64,000 nucleotides of DNA from Streptomyces justiciae (GCF_015163075.1 NZ_JADDXU010000012.1:62001-126000), one strand, 5' to 3'; shown: positions 16,900 to 25,915, counted from the first letter of the stretch. Notes: generated from the sequence alone by a model not told the origin. A program made the numbers and translations.

Positions 16900-18291
16900 A
16901 TGGATCTTGGCGTCGGCTGGAAGCTGCACGGAGACGGGCGGACGCCCGCGCCCGGAGCGGTGGTACGCCCCGACGAACGGCTGTCCTGGCCCCGCACGGT
17001 CGGGCTCGGCGCCCAGCATGTGGTGGCGATGTTCGGGGCGTCCTTCGTGGCCCCGGTCCTCATGGGCCTGGACCCCAACCTGGCGATCATGATGTCCGGC
17101 GTCGCGACCGTGATCTTCCTGCTCGCCACGCGCGGCAGGGTGCCCAGCTACCTCGGCTGCTCGCTGTCCTTCGTGGGCGTCGCGGCCGTGATCCGTGCCC
17201 AGGGCGGTACGAGTGCCACGGTGACCGGCGCGGTGTTCGTGGTGGGCGTCGCGCTGTTCTTCGTCGGGGTCGCCGTCCAGCGGTTCGGGGCGCGGATCAT
17301 CCATGCCGCGATGCCGCCGATCGTCACCGGCGCGGTGGTCATGCTGATCGGCTTCAACCTGGCCCCGGTGACCGCGAGCACCTACTGGCCGCAGGACCAG
17401 TGGACGGCCCTGCTGGTCATGCTGTTCACCGGTCTGGCGGTCGTCTGTCTGCGCGGTTTCTGGTCCCGGATCGCGATCTTCCTGGGGCTGATCTTCGGGT
17501 ACGGCATCTCCTGGGCCTTCGACCGGATCTTCGGCCGCATCCACTCGGTCGACGCGAGCGGCAAGCTCACCGACCACTGGCGGCTGGACCTCTCGGCCGT
17601 GGGCCGGGCCGACTGGATCGGGCTGCCGGACTTCCACGGCCCGTCCTTCGAGTGGTCGGCGATCCTCGTCGCCCTCCCGGTCGTCATCGCCCTGGTCGCG
17701 GAGAACGCCGGGCACGTCAAGGCGGTCGGCGAGATGACCGGCGACCCGCTGGACGACAAGCTCGGTACGGCGATCTCGGCGGACGGCGTCGGCTCGATGC
17801 TGTCCACCGCGCTGGGCGGCCCGCCCAACACCACGTACTCCGAGAACATCGGCGTGATGGCCGCGACCCGCGTCTACTCGACGGCCGCCTACTGGGCCGC
17901 CGCCGGTTTCGCGCTGCTCTTCGGTCTGTGCCCCAAGTTCGGCGCGGTCGTCGCCGCGATCCCGGGCGGAGTCCTCGGCGGCATCACCGTCATCCTCTAC
18001 GGCATGATCGGCCTGCTCGGCGCGCAGATCTGGATCAACTCCAAGGTGGACCTGCGCAATCCGCTGAACCTGGTGCCGGCCGCGGCGGGCATCATCATCG
18101 GCGTCGGCAACGTGACCATGAAGTTCACGGACACCTTCTCGCTGAGCGGCATCGCGCTGGGCACGGTGGTCGTCATCACCGGCTACCACGCGCTGCGGGC
18201 GTTCGCGCCGGCCCATCTCAAGGAGCAGAAGCCCCTGTTGGACGAGGGCACGTCTTCTTATGAAGACTCCTACGGCGAGGCCAAGTCGTAG
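16900..18291 (+). CDS. uraA: NCS2-family uracil/pyrimidine permease
   Basis: A 463-residue nucleobase:cation symporter with many transmembrane helices. It carries the UraA-type motifs LVAENAGHVKAVGEMTG (the Glu binds the base) and GGPPNTTYSENIGVMAATRV. This matches uracil permeases rather than xanthine/urate ones. It would salvage uracil, complementing the pyr operon 40 kb away. The ATG follows GAGGAAA by about 13 bases. Its 3' end overlaps the GH6 gene tail-to-tail by 22 bp, so antisense interference between the two transcripts is possible. Confidence 0.9.
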   Translation: MDLGVGWKLHGDGRTPAPGAVVRPDERLSWPRTVGLGAQHVVAMFGASFVAPVLMGLDPNLAIMMSGVATVIFLLATRGRVPSYLGCSLSFVGVAAVIRAQGGTSATVTGAVFVVGVALFFVGVAVQRFGARIIHAAMPPIVTGAVVMLIGFNLAPVTASTYWPQDQWTALLVMLFTGLAVVCLRGFWSRIAIFLGLIFGYGISWAFDRIFGRIHSVDASGKLTDHWRLDLSAVGRADWIGLPDFHGPSFEWSAILVALPVVIALVAENAGHVKAVGEMTGDPLDDKLGTAISADGVGSMLSTALGGPPNTTYSENIGVMAATRVYSTAAYWAAAGFALLFGLCPKFGAVVAAIPGGVLGGITVILYGMIGLLGAQIWINSKVDLRNPLNLVPAAAGIIIGVGNVTMKFTDTFSLSGIALGTVVVITGYHALRAFAPAHLKEQKPLLDEGTSSYEDSYGEAKS

Positions 18292-19460
18292 GCGTACGAC
18301 GGGGTGAACGTCCCCGGCGCGCCCTTGCAGCCGTCCGACTCCCCCGGCAGCTTCACCCACAGATAGCCGTCGATGCGGGCCTCGCCGGTGTTCAGGGTCG
18401 GCGTCCGGCCCAGCTTGCGGCCGTCCGGGTCGCACCACTCGCCGTCGGCGGGGGCGCCGTTGCCGTTGCGGCTGGTGTCGATGACGGCGCCGAGGCCGGA
18501 GGGGCCGCCGAGAGCCGCGAGGACACTGCGGTCGTAGGCGATCTCGTCGGCGGTGCGGTGGAAGTTGGAGACGTTGCTGAAGATCCCGTCGGAGGACGCG
18601 GCCGAGCCGGCGCCCGCCTGGCGCAGCAGGTCCGCCTGCTTGGCCGCCGGGTGCCAGCCGGAGTGGCCGGCGTCGTAATAGACGCGCGCCTTGGGGTTCG
18701 CGGCCTTCATCACCCGGCCGGCGCGGGCCAACGAGGCGAAACGGTCGGCGCGTTGGCCGCCCGAGAGGCACTCGGACTGGGCGATCGAGTCGGGCTCCAG
18801 GATCACGACGACCTCGTCCGAGCCCAGCCCGGCGGCGAACCGGTCGATCCAGGCGTCGTACGCGTCGAGGTCCGGCGCCCCGCCCTGGGAGGCCCCGCCG
18901 CAGTCCCGGTCCGGGATGGTGTACGCCACGACGACCGGCACCCGGCCCTGAGCGTCGGCGCCCGCGGTGACGGCCCTGACCCGTGCGGTGACGGTGTCCG
19001 GCGCGTACTCGGCGAACCACACGGCCGCCGGCTGGTCGGCGATCCGGGACGCGATGACGTCGTGCCGGGGGTCGCCGGCGTTGTCGCGGACCCAGTCGAG
19101 CACCTGGGAGTCGGGGTGGCGGTAGAGGTGGGTGGAGACGACCTTCGAAGGGCTCTGCTTCTTCTCGGTCCTCGTGGGCGAAGGCGTCGGACTCACCTTG
19201 GGCTTCGAACTGGCCGACACGGAGGCTGACTTGACGGCTGACGGCGACGGGGCGGGCGGCCGGATGTCCAGGGTCGGCGACTCCGTCACCTCGGGGCGCG
19301 CCTCGTCCGAGCCGCGCCCGTCGTCCAGCGCGGACACCATCCCGGTCGCGGTGCCGACGGCGACCACGACGGAGGCAGCCGCGACCATGCCGTTGCGCCG
19401 CGCGGCACGCCGCCGCTCGGCCCTGCGCTCGGCCAGGCGACGCGCACGTAAGCCCGACAC
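18270..19460 (-). CDS. GH6 endoglucanase/cellobiohydrolase, secreted or membrane-anchored
   Basis: A 396-residue protein. An arginine-rich start and a hydrophobic helix (about residues 25-43) form a signal or uncleaved anchor. A Ser/Pro/Lys-rich linker runs to about residue 110, and then comes a GH6 catalytic domain. Active-site features are IPDRDCGG (Asp184/Asp186, with the acid in the DRDC context) and VILEPDSIAQ (Asp224). No carbohydrate-binding module is visible, so it may trim beta-1,4-glucan near the cell surface rather than degrade crystalline cellulose. It starts at GTG, preceded by GGAGGGG. Codon 4 (19449-19451) is TTA, making expression bldA-dependent. Confidence 0.9.
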   Translation of the reverse strand: MSGLRARRLAERRAERRRAARRNGMVAAASVVVAVGTATGMVSALDDGRGSDEARPEVTESPTLDIRPPAPSPSAVKSASVSASSKPKVSPTPSPTRTEKKQSPSKVVSTHLYRHPDSQVLDWVRDNAGDPRHDVIASRIADQPAAVWFAEYAPDTVTARVRAVTAGADAQGRVPVVVAYTIPDRDCGGASQGGAPDLDAYDAWIDRFAAGLGSDEVVVILEPDSIAQSECLSGGQRADRFASLARAGRVMKAANPKARVYYDAGHSGWHPAAKQADLLRQAGAGSAASSDGIFSNVSNFHRTADEIAYDRSVLAALGGPSGLGAVIDTSRNGNGAPADGEWCDPDGRKLGRTPTLNTGEARIDGYLWVKLPGESDGCKGAPGTFTPSYAYDLASP

Positions 19461-19559
19461 CCGCTGATCCCCTCCCCCACGACGGGCGCGTTCCCCCGTT
19501 CTGGGGAAGCGTCGGGCCCGCCGCCACTCGGGCCAGCCTAGGCCTGGGACCCTGCGTGC

Positions 19560-20246
19560 ATGGCGCAGTTGGAGCACTTCACCACTCCCGTCGACACCGT
19601 CGTCGACCGGATGCGAGCCCTGGACGAGGCCCTTCCGGAACGGGACGGGATCGCGGTGTTCAACCGCGTCTACCTCGCCGTCACGGAGGCCGTCGACCGG
19701 GGCATCGACAGCGGCCGGTTCGCGGACGCGCGGGCCGCGATCACGCTGGACGTGCGGTTCGCCGAGCGGTATCTGCGGGCGGTCGAGGCGGTGGCCCGCG
19801 ACCGGCGTCCGCCCGCTTGCTGGCGGCCGTTGTTCCAGTTCCGCCGCCATCCCGGCGTACGTCCGTTGCAGTTCGCGCTCGCGGGCATCAACGCGCACAT
19901 CGGGCACGATCTGGCGCTGGCCGTCGTGGACACCTGTCGTACGCTCGACTGCGAACCCGTCGACGTGGAGGACGAGTTCGACCGCGTGGGCGATCTCCTC
20001 GTCTCGCTGGAGGAGCGCATCCGCGAAGATCTGATGCCGGGTCCCGACCTGCTCCAGATCGCCGACCCGCTCACCCATCTGCTCGGCGCGTGGAGCCTGG
20101 AGCGGGCCCGGGACGCGACCTGGACCGCGGCCCGCGCGCTGTGGGCCCTGCGCGGACTGCCAGATGTGGCGGCCGAGTTCACCGAACGCCTGGACACGGC
20201 GGTGGGGTTCGCGGGACGCATGCTGCTCACGCCACTACCGGACTGA
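19560..20246 (+). CDS. DUF5995 family protein
   Basis: A 228-residue soluble, mostly helical protein starting MAQLEHFTTPVDTVVDRM, which I recognise as DUF5995. Conserved-looking segments are GIAVFNRVYLAVTEAV and FALAGINAHIGHDLALAVVDTC. The GINAHIGHDL part, with two His and an Asp, could bind a metal, but no activity is known. The ATG at 19560 is 99 bp from the divergent GH6 gene. There is no signal peptide. It is followed by an inverted repeat that belongs to the next gene. Confidence 0.75.
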   Translation: MAQLEHFTTPVDTVVDRMRALDEALPERDGIAVFNRVYLAVTEAVDRGIDSGRFADARAAITLDVRFAERYLRAVEAVARDRRPPACWRPLFQFRRHPGVRPLQFALAGINAHIGHDLALAVVDTCRTLDCEPVDVEDEFDRVGDLLVSLEERIREDLMPGPDLLQIADPLTHLLGAWSLERARDATWTAARALWALRGLPDVAAEFTERLDTAVGFAGRMLLTPLPD

Positions 20247-20286
20247 TCCGGCCACTCCCACACCCGATGCACCCGAACTGCTGTGT

Positions 20287-20301
20287 GAACGTTGTACGTT
20301 C
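20287..20301. promoter_or_regulatory. Inverted repeat before the F420-type oxidoreductase
   Basis: GAACGT (20287-20292) and ACGTTC (20296-20301) form a perfect inverted repeat with a 3-bp spacer, 33 bp upstream of the start codon. The position suits a repressor site, for example TetR type. No cognate regulator gene is adjacent. Confidence 0.4.
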
Positions 20302-20333
20302 GACAGACAGGCATCCCGTGCAAAGGAGCAGGA

Positions 20334-21263
20334 ATGGCGACACGGCTCGGACTCGGACTCCCCCAGAACAAGCAGTACGACCTCGGCCGCGACGTCCCCG
20401 ACGTGGCCCGCGCCGCCGAGGCGACCGGCTACGACAGCCTGTGGGTGTACGAGCGCGCCCTGTTCCCCGAGCCGGCCACCCAGGGCCTGTACGGCATCGA
20501 GGGACTGCCCTGGCCGGAGGCGTACCGCGGGGTCGCCGACCCGCTGGTCACGCTCACCCTGGCCGCCGCGGTGACCGAGCGGGCGCGGCTCGGCACCAGC
20601 GTGCTGGTCGCCCCGCTGCACGTGCCGTTCCAGCTCGCCAAGTCCCTCGCCTCGCTGGACGCGGCGAGCGGCGGCCGGGTCGTCGCGGGGCTCGGCACCG
20701 GCTGGTCCCTCGACGAGTACGCGGCCGCGTCGGTGCGCCCCTTCGAGGAGCGCGGGCAGGTCCTGGACGAGCTGATCGAGGTGTGCCGCGCGGTCTGGGG
20801 CCCGGACCCGGTGACGTACGACGGGCGGCTCACGAAGATCGCGTCCGCCGTGGTGGGCCCCAAGCCCGCCCGGCCGATCCCGATCCTGCTGCCGGCCATG
20901 TCGAACAAGGCCCGGCGCAGGCTCGTCGACCACGCCGACGGCTGGATGCCGGTCGGCATGGGCGCCGAGACGCTGGCCGCACAGTGGAAGGAGCTCCAGG
21001 AGCTGGCCGCCGAGCGCGGGCGCACGGAACCGATCCAGACGGTCGTACGCGTCAACACGCGGTACTCGGCGTCCGGTCACTCCGGTGCCGACCGCGCCCC
21101 CTTCCAGGGCAGCGTCGACCAGATCGTCGAGGACCTGGTCGCCCACGCCGAGGTCGGCCTGGACGAGATCCTGATCGAACTCCAGGGCTCCGTGCGGGAC
21201 GCGCGGGAGTTGAAGGAGGTCGCCGCGGAGGTGTACGAGAAGGCGCGCGCGGCCGGGATCTAG
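20334..21263 (+). CDS. LLM-class F420-dependent oxidoreductase
   Basis: A 309-residue luciferase-like monooxygenase family protein (TIM barrel). Typical features are GLGLPQNKQYDLG at the start, RARLGTSVLVAPLHVPFQLAK (about 83-103), SGGRVVAGLGTGWSLDEY (about 116-133) and a C-terminal IVEDLVAHAEVGLDEILIEL. In actinobacteria such proteins usually use cofactor F420 rather than FMN. The substrate cannot be named. The ATG has an excellent ribosome binding site (AAAGGAG, 6 bases away). The gene overlaps the convergent amine oxidase gene by 4 bp. Confidence 0.88.
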   Translation: MATRLGLGLPQNKQYDLGRDVPDVARAAEATGYDSLWVYERALFPEPATQGLYGIEGLPWPEAYRGVADPLVTLTLAAAVTERARLGTSVLVAPLHVPFQLAKSLASLDAASGGRVVAGLGTGWSLDEYAAASVRPFEERGQVLDELIEVCRAVWGPDPVTYDGRLTKIASAVVGPKPARPIPILLPAMSNKARRRLVDHADGWMPVGMGAETLAAQWKELQELAAERGRTEPIQTVVRVNTRYSASGHSGADRAPFQGSVDQIVEDLVAHAEVGLDEILIELQGSVRDARELKEVAAEVYEKARAAGI

Positions 21264-22957
21264 TCCTCGGGCAGCTCGACCGGCGCGATCTCGTCGTACA
21301 CGTCACCCGGTCCCGGGTTGGTCGCGTCGGTGGTGCCGCCGAAGTGGTGCATGACGCCCCAGACCGCGTTCAGCGCGGTCTGGACCGCGCCCTCGGCCCA
21401 GCCGGCCGTCCAGGAGACGTCGTCGCCCGCGAGGAAGATGCCGCGCTTGTCGGCGGGCAGCCGGTCCTGCATGAAGTGGGTGAACAGGCGCCGCTGGTAG
21501 CGGTAGTGGCCGGGCAGGTTGGCCTTGAACGCGCCCATGAAGTACGGCTCGTTCTCCCAGGAGACCGTCACCGGGTTGCCGATGATGTGCTTCCTGATGT
21601 CGACCTTCGGGTAGATCTCGCCGAGCGACTTCAGCATGACCTCCATCCGCTCGTTCGCGGACAGCGGCAGCCACTTCAGGCTGTCGTCGCACCAGGTGTA
21701 CGACAGGCAGATGACGGCCGGCTTGCCGGGGCCGTCGTCGAGGAGGTAAGTCCCGCGCGTCATACGGTCGGTGAGGGTCATCGACATGACGTCCCGGCCC
21801 GTCTCCTCGTCCTTGTCCAGCCAGAACGGCCGGTCGACGGGCACGAAGAGCTTGCTGGACTCCATGTAGTGGGTGCGCTCGATCGCGGTCCAGTGGTCGA
21901 TCGGGAAGAGCGAGTCGTCGCAGGCGATCTTCGAAAGGAGCATCCAGGACTGGGCGGTGAAGACGGCCGCCTGGTAGGTGCGGATGTCGCCGTTCGCGTC
22001 GGTGACCGTGATCTGGTTGCCGGCCGTGCGGTGCAGCCGGGTCACGGCGGGGCGGGGTTCGCCGTTCGCGTGCAGGCTCGCCAGCGAGGTGCCGTACGGC
22101 CAGTGGACGATCTTCTCCGGCGTACGCTCCCACAGCCGCAGCGGCAGCTGCTGGGAGCCACCGACGATGCCGCGGTGGTGGTCGTCGGCCTCGGAGTAGA
22201 CGACGCGGAGGATCTCCAGGATGGAGTTGGGGAAGTCGGTGTCCCAGCCGCCGGTGCCGAAGCCGACCTGGCCGAAGATCTCGCGGTGGCGGAAGGACCT
22301 GAACGCCTCGGAATCGCAGAGGAAGCCGTAGAAGGTCTGGTTGTCGAGCTTCTCGACGAGCTTCGCCCAGATCTCCCGGATGCGCGGCACGTCCCGCTCG
22401 CGCATGGCCTGGTTCATGTCGGAGAAGTCGGCGCCCTCTTCGAGGCACTTGTTCCAGGCGGCGGCGACATCGCGGTAGACCTGCGGCAGGTCGTCGATGG
22501 TCTCGGCGTAGTGCGACTCGCCCTTGAGGTCGACGACGGTCGAAGGCGTGGCTTCCGCAAGGGGGTTGGGGAACGGGCGGGTCTCAAGGCCCACCAGGTC
22601 GATGTAGTGCTGGAGGGCGGTGGAGGACGGCGGGAACCGCATCGCGCCCATCTCGGCCGTCAGGGAGCTGTCACAGCCCTCGAAGCCGACCGTCCGCAGC
22701 CGTCCGCCGATCTGGTCGGCCTCGTAGACGACCGGCTTCAGGCCCATCTTCATCAGCTCGTAGGCGGCCACGATGCCGGACAGACCGCCGCCGATGACCG
22801 CGACCTCGGTGCCGTGCTCGGTCGCCGGTATCTGGCCGAGGCCCGCCGGGTGGGCGAGGAAGTCGTCGTACGCGTACGGGAAGTCCGGGCCGAACATGGT
22901 GATCGGCGGCTGCTGCACGTCGGCGTGCTGGACGGCGTTGGGCACCGTGGACGTCAT
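21260..22957 (-). CDS. Flavin amine oxidase, possible aromatic amino-acid 2-monooxygenase
   Basis: A 565-residue FAD-dependent amine oxidase. The dinucleotide-binding motif VAVIGGGLSGIVAAYEL lies at about residues 53-69, followed by VVYEADQIGGRL. The C-terminal FAD-binding part is GIFLAGDDVSWTAGWAEGAV. The length and the pre-barrel extension MFGPDFPYAYDDFL resemble tryptophan/phenylalanine 2-monooxygenases and L-amino-acid oxidases more than small-amine oxidases. The next gene on the same strand is a nitrilase-family hydrolase 43 bp upstream, which would fit an amino acid to amide to acid route. AAGGAG nine bases upstream of the ATG at 22957 fixes the start; a longer frame runs antisense into the nitrilase gene and is not used. 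Confidence 0.85.
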   Translation of the reverse strand: MTSTVPNAVQHADVQQPPITMFGPDFPYAYDDFLAHPAGLGQIPATEHGTEVAVIGGGLSGIVAAYELMKMGLKPVVYEADQIGGRLRTVGFEGCDSSLTAEMGAMRFPPSSTALQHYIDLVGLETRPFPNPLAEATPSTVVDLKGESHYAETIDDLPQVYRDVAAAWNKCLEEGADFSDMNQAMRERDVPRIREIWAKLVEKLDNQTFYGFLCDSEAFRSFRHREIFGQVGFGTGGWDTDFPNSILEILRVVYSEADDHHRGIVGGSQQLPLRLWERTPEKIVHWPYGTSLASLHANGEPRPAVTRLHRTAGNQITVTDANGDIRTYQAAVFTAQSWMLLSKIACDDSLFPIDHWTAIERTHYMESSKLFVPVDRPFWLDKDEETGRDVMSMTLTDRMTRGTYLLDDGPGKPAVICLSYTWCDDSLKWLPLSANERMEVMLKSLGEIYPKVDIRKHIIGNPVTVSWENEPYFMGAFKANLPGHYRYQRRLFTHFMQDRLPADKRGIFLAGDDVSWTAGWAEGAVQTALNAVWGVMHHFGGTTDATNPGPGDVYDEIAPVELPED

Positions 22958-23000
22958 GGGGTACGGACTCCTTGCGAATGCTGCGAAGACTGCGGGGTGT

Positions 23001-23780
23001 TCAGACGTAGAGCTCGGGACGCCGGTCCCGCAGATACGGGTTGGCCTCGCGGGAGGCGGCGAGGAAGGCCGGGTCGGCGTCCGCGAACACCAGCTGCTCA
23101 CCGCGACCGGCGCGGGTGCGGGCGACCCCGTCGGGGCCGGCGAGGACGGAGAGCCCGACGAACTCGAACTCCCCTTCCTGGCCGACCCGGTTGACGTAGG
23201 CGACGTACATCTGGTTCTCGAAGGCCCGCACCGGGATCATCGACTCGGCGACGAACTGGAACGGGTGCATCTGGGCGGTCGGGACGACGAGGAGGTCCGT
23301 CCCGGCGAGGGCGTGCGCCCGGACGTTCTCCGGGAACTCGACGTCGTAGCAGATCAGCAGCCCGACGGTCAGACCGTTCAGCTCGGCCTGGACGACATGC
23401 CGCTCACCCGGCGTGAAGTGGTCGCGCTCGAAGCAGCCGAAGAGGTGGGTCTTGCGGTAGTTGGCGAGGCGTTCACCGGTGGCCGAGATCAACTGGGCGG
23501 AGTTGAAGACGGAACCGGAAGAGGCTTCCGGGTATCCGTACGCGATGGCCACCCCGTGCCGCGCGGCGATCTCCGCGACCGCGTCCGCGCCCTCCCCGTC
23601 GGCCGGCTCGGCGAGGCGGGCGATGTCGTCGCCGATGGCGTACCCGGTGAGGAACATCTCCGGCGCGGCCAGCAGCCCGGCGCCCGCGGCGGCGGCACGG
23701 CCCGCGGCCTCGTCGAGGACCTTGAGGTTCCCGTCGACCGAGCCGGGGCGGCCGGAGCTCTGGAGCAGGGCGGTGCGCAT
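23001..23780 (-). CDS. Nitrilase-superfamily carbon-nitrogen hydrolase
   Basis: A 259-residue enzyme with the complete Glu-Lys-Cys triad: Glu41 in APEMFLTGY, Lys110 in NYRKTHLFG and Cys144 in LLICYDVEFPE. Such proteins hydrolyse amides, carbamoyl groups or nitriles in the cytosol. The size and the CYDVEFPE context suit an aliphatic or aryl amidase. It is transcribed together with the downstream flavin amine oxidase, which suggests it acts on the amide that oxidase could form. The start ATG at 23780 gives the standard MRTALLQ strand. Confidence 0.9.
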   Translation of the reverse strand: MRTALLQSSGRPGSVDGNLKVLDEAAGRAAAAGAGLLAAPEMFLTGYAIGDDIARLAEPADGEGADAVAEIAARHGVAIAYGYPEASSGSVFNSAQLISATGERLANYRKTHLFGCFERDHFTPGERHVVQAELNGLTVGLLICYDVEFPENVRAHALAGTDLLVVPTAQMHPFQFVAESMIPVRAFENQMYVAYVNRVGQEGEFEFVGLSVLAGPDGVARTRAGRGEQLVFADADPAFLAASREANPYLRDRRPELYV

Positions 23781-23899
23781 GCGTGATCCTCACCGGGGCG
23801 GAAGGGGTGGTTGCGGGGGCCATCCAAAGGGGCCATGTAGACGGTACGGGCGCCTGACCAGGCCCGACAAGAAGGAGCCGTTGCGCGCCGCCGAGCGGT

Positions 23900-25111
23900 T
23901 CATTGCGCGCGAGGCGGCCCCGGCGGCGATTCGTTGCGTCGGCCGCCGAGGACCAGGGCGGTGACCAGGTAGGGCACCGCGAGGATCACGAAGACGGTGC
24001 GGTGCTCGGCGCGCGCGCCGAGCAGGACGTACGCCGCGAACGTGACGACCGTCAGGAGTTCGGTGCCCAGGCTCGCCACCGAGGTGAGGGTGGCCCGGCG
24101 GGCGTCGTCGATGCGGTGCTGGAGGCGTACGTCGGCGAGCACCTCCGCCAGCTGGAAGCCACCGAAGGCGAGGCCCACGAGCGCGATGCCGGCCGGGGTG
24201 CGGAGCGCGGCGCCGACAGCCATCGCCAGCGCGGAGGCTGCCAGCAGCCAGGCCATGCCGGTGGTGCCGAGGCGTTCGGCGGGCCCGCTCAGCAGGCTCG
24301 CGGCGGTGACGAGGGTCCAGACGAGCAGGATCAGATAGGGCACGGTCGCCTCGGCGACTCCGGTGTCCCGGGTCAGCAGGGGCGTGTACTCGTCGAGCGC
24401 GCCCCACACCGCGGCGACGGCCGGGATCAACAGCAGGGCACGGCGGACGGAACGGTTCCCGCGCGCTTCGCCGAGCCCGGTCCGCAGGGTCAGCCACCAG
24501 CCGTCACCGCCGGTCTCCCGCCCGGCGCGGTGCTCAGGGAGCCGGGTCGCCGCCACGGCGGCCAGCACACAGGCGAGGACACTGGCCGCGCCCACGCCCA
24601 TGTAGCCGCCCAGCGCGAACACCGGCCCCGCGAGTCCGATCGACGCCATGGTGGCGGCCAGCCGCGCCGCCCGGACCCGCCCCATCACGCGCGCGTACCG
24701 GTCGGCGGCCCCGAGCCGCTCCAGCTCGTCGTAGGCCAGCGCCTCCAGCGAACCGGAGCAGAGCGCGCCACCGACGCCCCACAGGACGAAGCCGAGCGCG
24801 AAGGCCCCGTACGACGGGACGATCACCCACAGCGCGAAGCCGACCGCGTTGAACAGCGGGCCGACCCACAGCAGCAGCCGCCGGGAGACGGCGTCGGCCA
24901 GGGCGCCGGAGGGCACCTCCAGCACGACGGCGGTGATCGACCACAGGGCGAAGAGTGAGGAGATCTGCCAGAGGGACATCCCCGTGTCCGCGAACAGCAG
25001 CGCGTACACGGGGTAGAGCAGCACGAAGTCGTCGAGGAACGCGTAGCCGTACAGCGTGCTCGTCAGCCGACGGACCGCGGTCGCGGGCACACGTGCAGGT
25101 GAGAGTGTCAT
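23900..25111 (-). CDS. MFS transporter (drug-efflux-like)
   Basis: A 403-residue membrane protein with about 12 hydrophobic segments. The MFS loop reads PSGALADAVSRRLLLWVG near residues 68-85, and a helix ends with LGTELLTVVTFAAYVLLGA. The sequence fits the broad multidrug or unassigned MFS group; the substrate is not known. The ATG at 25111 has GGAAGG close upstream; the upstream in-frame extension lacks homology. It ends 119 bp before the nitrilase gene, with no regulator adjacent. Confidence 0.88.
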   Translation of the reverse strand: MTLSPARVPATAVRRLTSTLYGYAFLDDFVLLYPVYALLFADTGMSLWQISSLFALWSITAVVLEVPSGALADAVSRRLLLWVGPLFNAVGFALWVIVPSYGAFALGFVLWGVGGALCSGSLEALAYDELERLGAADRYARVMGRVRAARLAATMASIGLAGPVFALGGYMGVGAASVLACVLAAVAATRLPEHRAGRETGGDGWWLTLRTGLGEARGNRSVRRALLLIPAVAAVWGALDEYTPLLTRDTGVAEATVPYLILLVWTLVTAASLLSGPAERLGTTGMAWLLAASALAMAVGAALRTPAGIALVGLAFGGFQLAEVLADVRLQHRIDDARRATLTSVASLGTELLTVVTFAAYVLLGARAEHRTVFVILAVPYLVTALVLGGRRNESPPGPPRAQ

Positions 25112-25258
25112 GAGGCCTTCCCGGAAGGGCGGTTCGGACGTCGTCGGTACGGCGTCCGAGGCGGCCCTCGGGAGGCACGGCTGGTGGATCAATGTCGCCA
25201 GGTCATGACACCGATGCTAGACAGGTCCGGTCCCGCTGCCCAGCGAAAATCAGTGCCT

Positions 25259-25915
25259 CTACATGAGGAGCGCCCGCAGTGCCGAGGGGGTCAACCCGGC
25301 CAGGCTGGCCTCCACCGTCCGGCCGGGTGCCGCCTCGATGGGGGCGAGGGACGGCACCGCGAGCACCGTGCAGCCGGCCGCCTCGGCGGAGGCGACGCCG
25401 GTCTCGGTGTCCTCGACGGCGACGCATCCCGAGGGGTCCACGCCCAGCGCGTGGCACGCGGCGAGATAGGGGTCCGGGTCGGGCTTGGTGCGGTCGGTGT
25501 CGTCGGCGGTGACGGAGACGGCGAAGCGGTCCGTGCCCAGCACGTCGAGCACGGTGTCGGCGACCGATCTCGGGGACGCGGTCACCAGGGCCGTGGGCAC
25601 CCCCTCGCGGGCCAGCGCGTCGAGCAGGTCGAGGGCGCCGGGGCGGGGTACGACCCCGGTGCGGACGCGGTCGGCGAACTCCTGGTGGAGGGTGCCGGCG
25701 AGGTCGACGGCCGGGGTGCCGGTGGCCGCGGACAGCCAGCCGGCGGTGTGTTCGACGGGGCGGCCGAGCACATCCGCCCGGTCCGCCTCGGTCAGGTCCC
25801 GTCCGGCGACCCGCTCCACCGCCTCCCACCACAGCCGCTCGGTGTCGACGAGCGTGCCGTCCATGTCGAACAGGACGGCCTGGAGCGGGAGTCGGGTCAT
25901 GTCGGTCTCTTTCAT
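25259..25915 (-). CDS. HAD-superfamily phosphatase
   Basis: A 218-residue HAD hydrolase of the beta-phosphoglucomutase/phosphoglycolate-phosphatase group: nucleophile motif LFDMDGTLVDTE (Asp18 and Asp20), the TASP threonine motif and KPDPDPYLAACHALG for the conserved Lys. The motif differs from PhnX (phosphonoacetaldehyde hydrolase), which normally reads DWAGTTVD. It overlaps the ABC ATPase stop by 4 bp and so is coupled to an importer; the likely role is to remove phosphate from the imported compound. A second ATG at 25900 with AAAGAG upstream could be the real start (213 residues). Confidence 0.88.
   Translation of the reverse strand: MKETDMTRLPLQAVLFDMDGTLVDTERLWWEAVERVAGRDLTEADRADVLGRPVEHTAGWLSAATGTPAVDLAGTLHQEFADRVRTGVVPRPGALDLLDALAREGVPTALVTASPRSVADTVLDVLGTDRFAVSVTADDTDRTKPDPDPYLAACHALGVDPSGCVAVEDTETGVASAEAAGCTVLAVPSLAPIEAAPGRTVEASLAGLTPSALRALLM

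Noticed and set aside
25259-25915. PhnX phosphonoacetaldehyde hydrolase assignment for the HAD protein
   Set aside because: Its nucleophile motif is LFDMDGTLVDTE, typical of beta-phosphoglucomutase-like HAD proteins, not the DWAGTTVD-type motif of PhnX.
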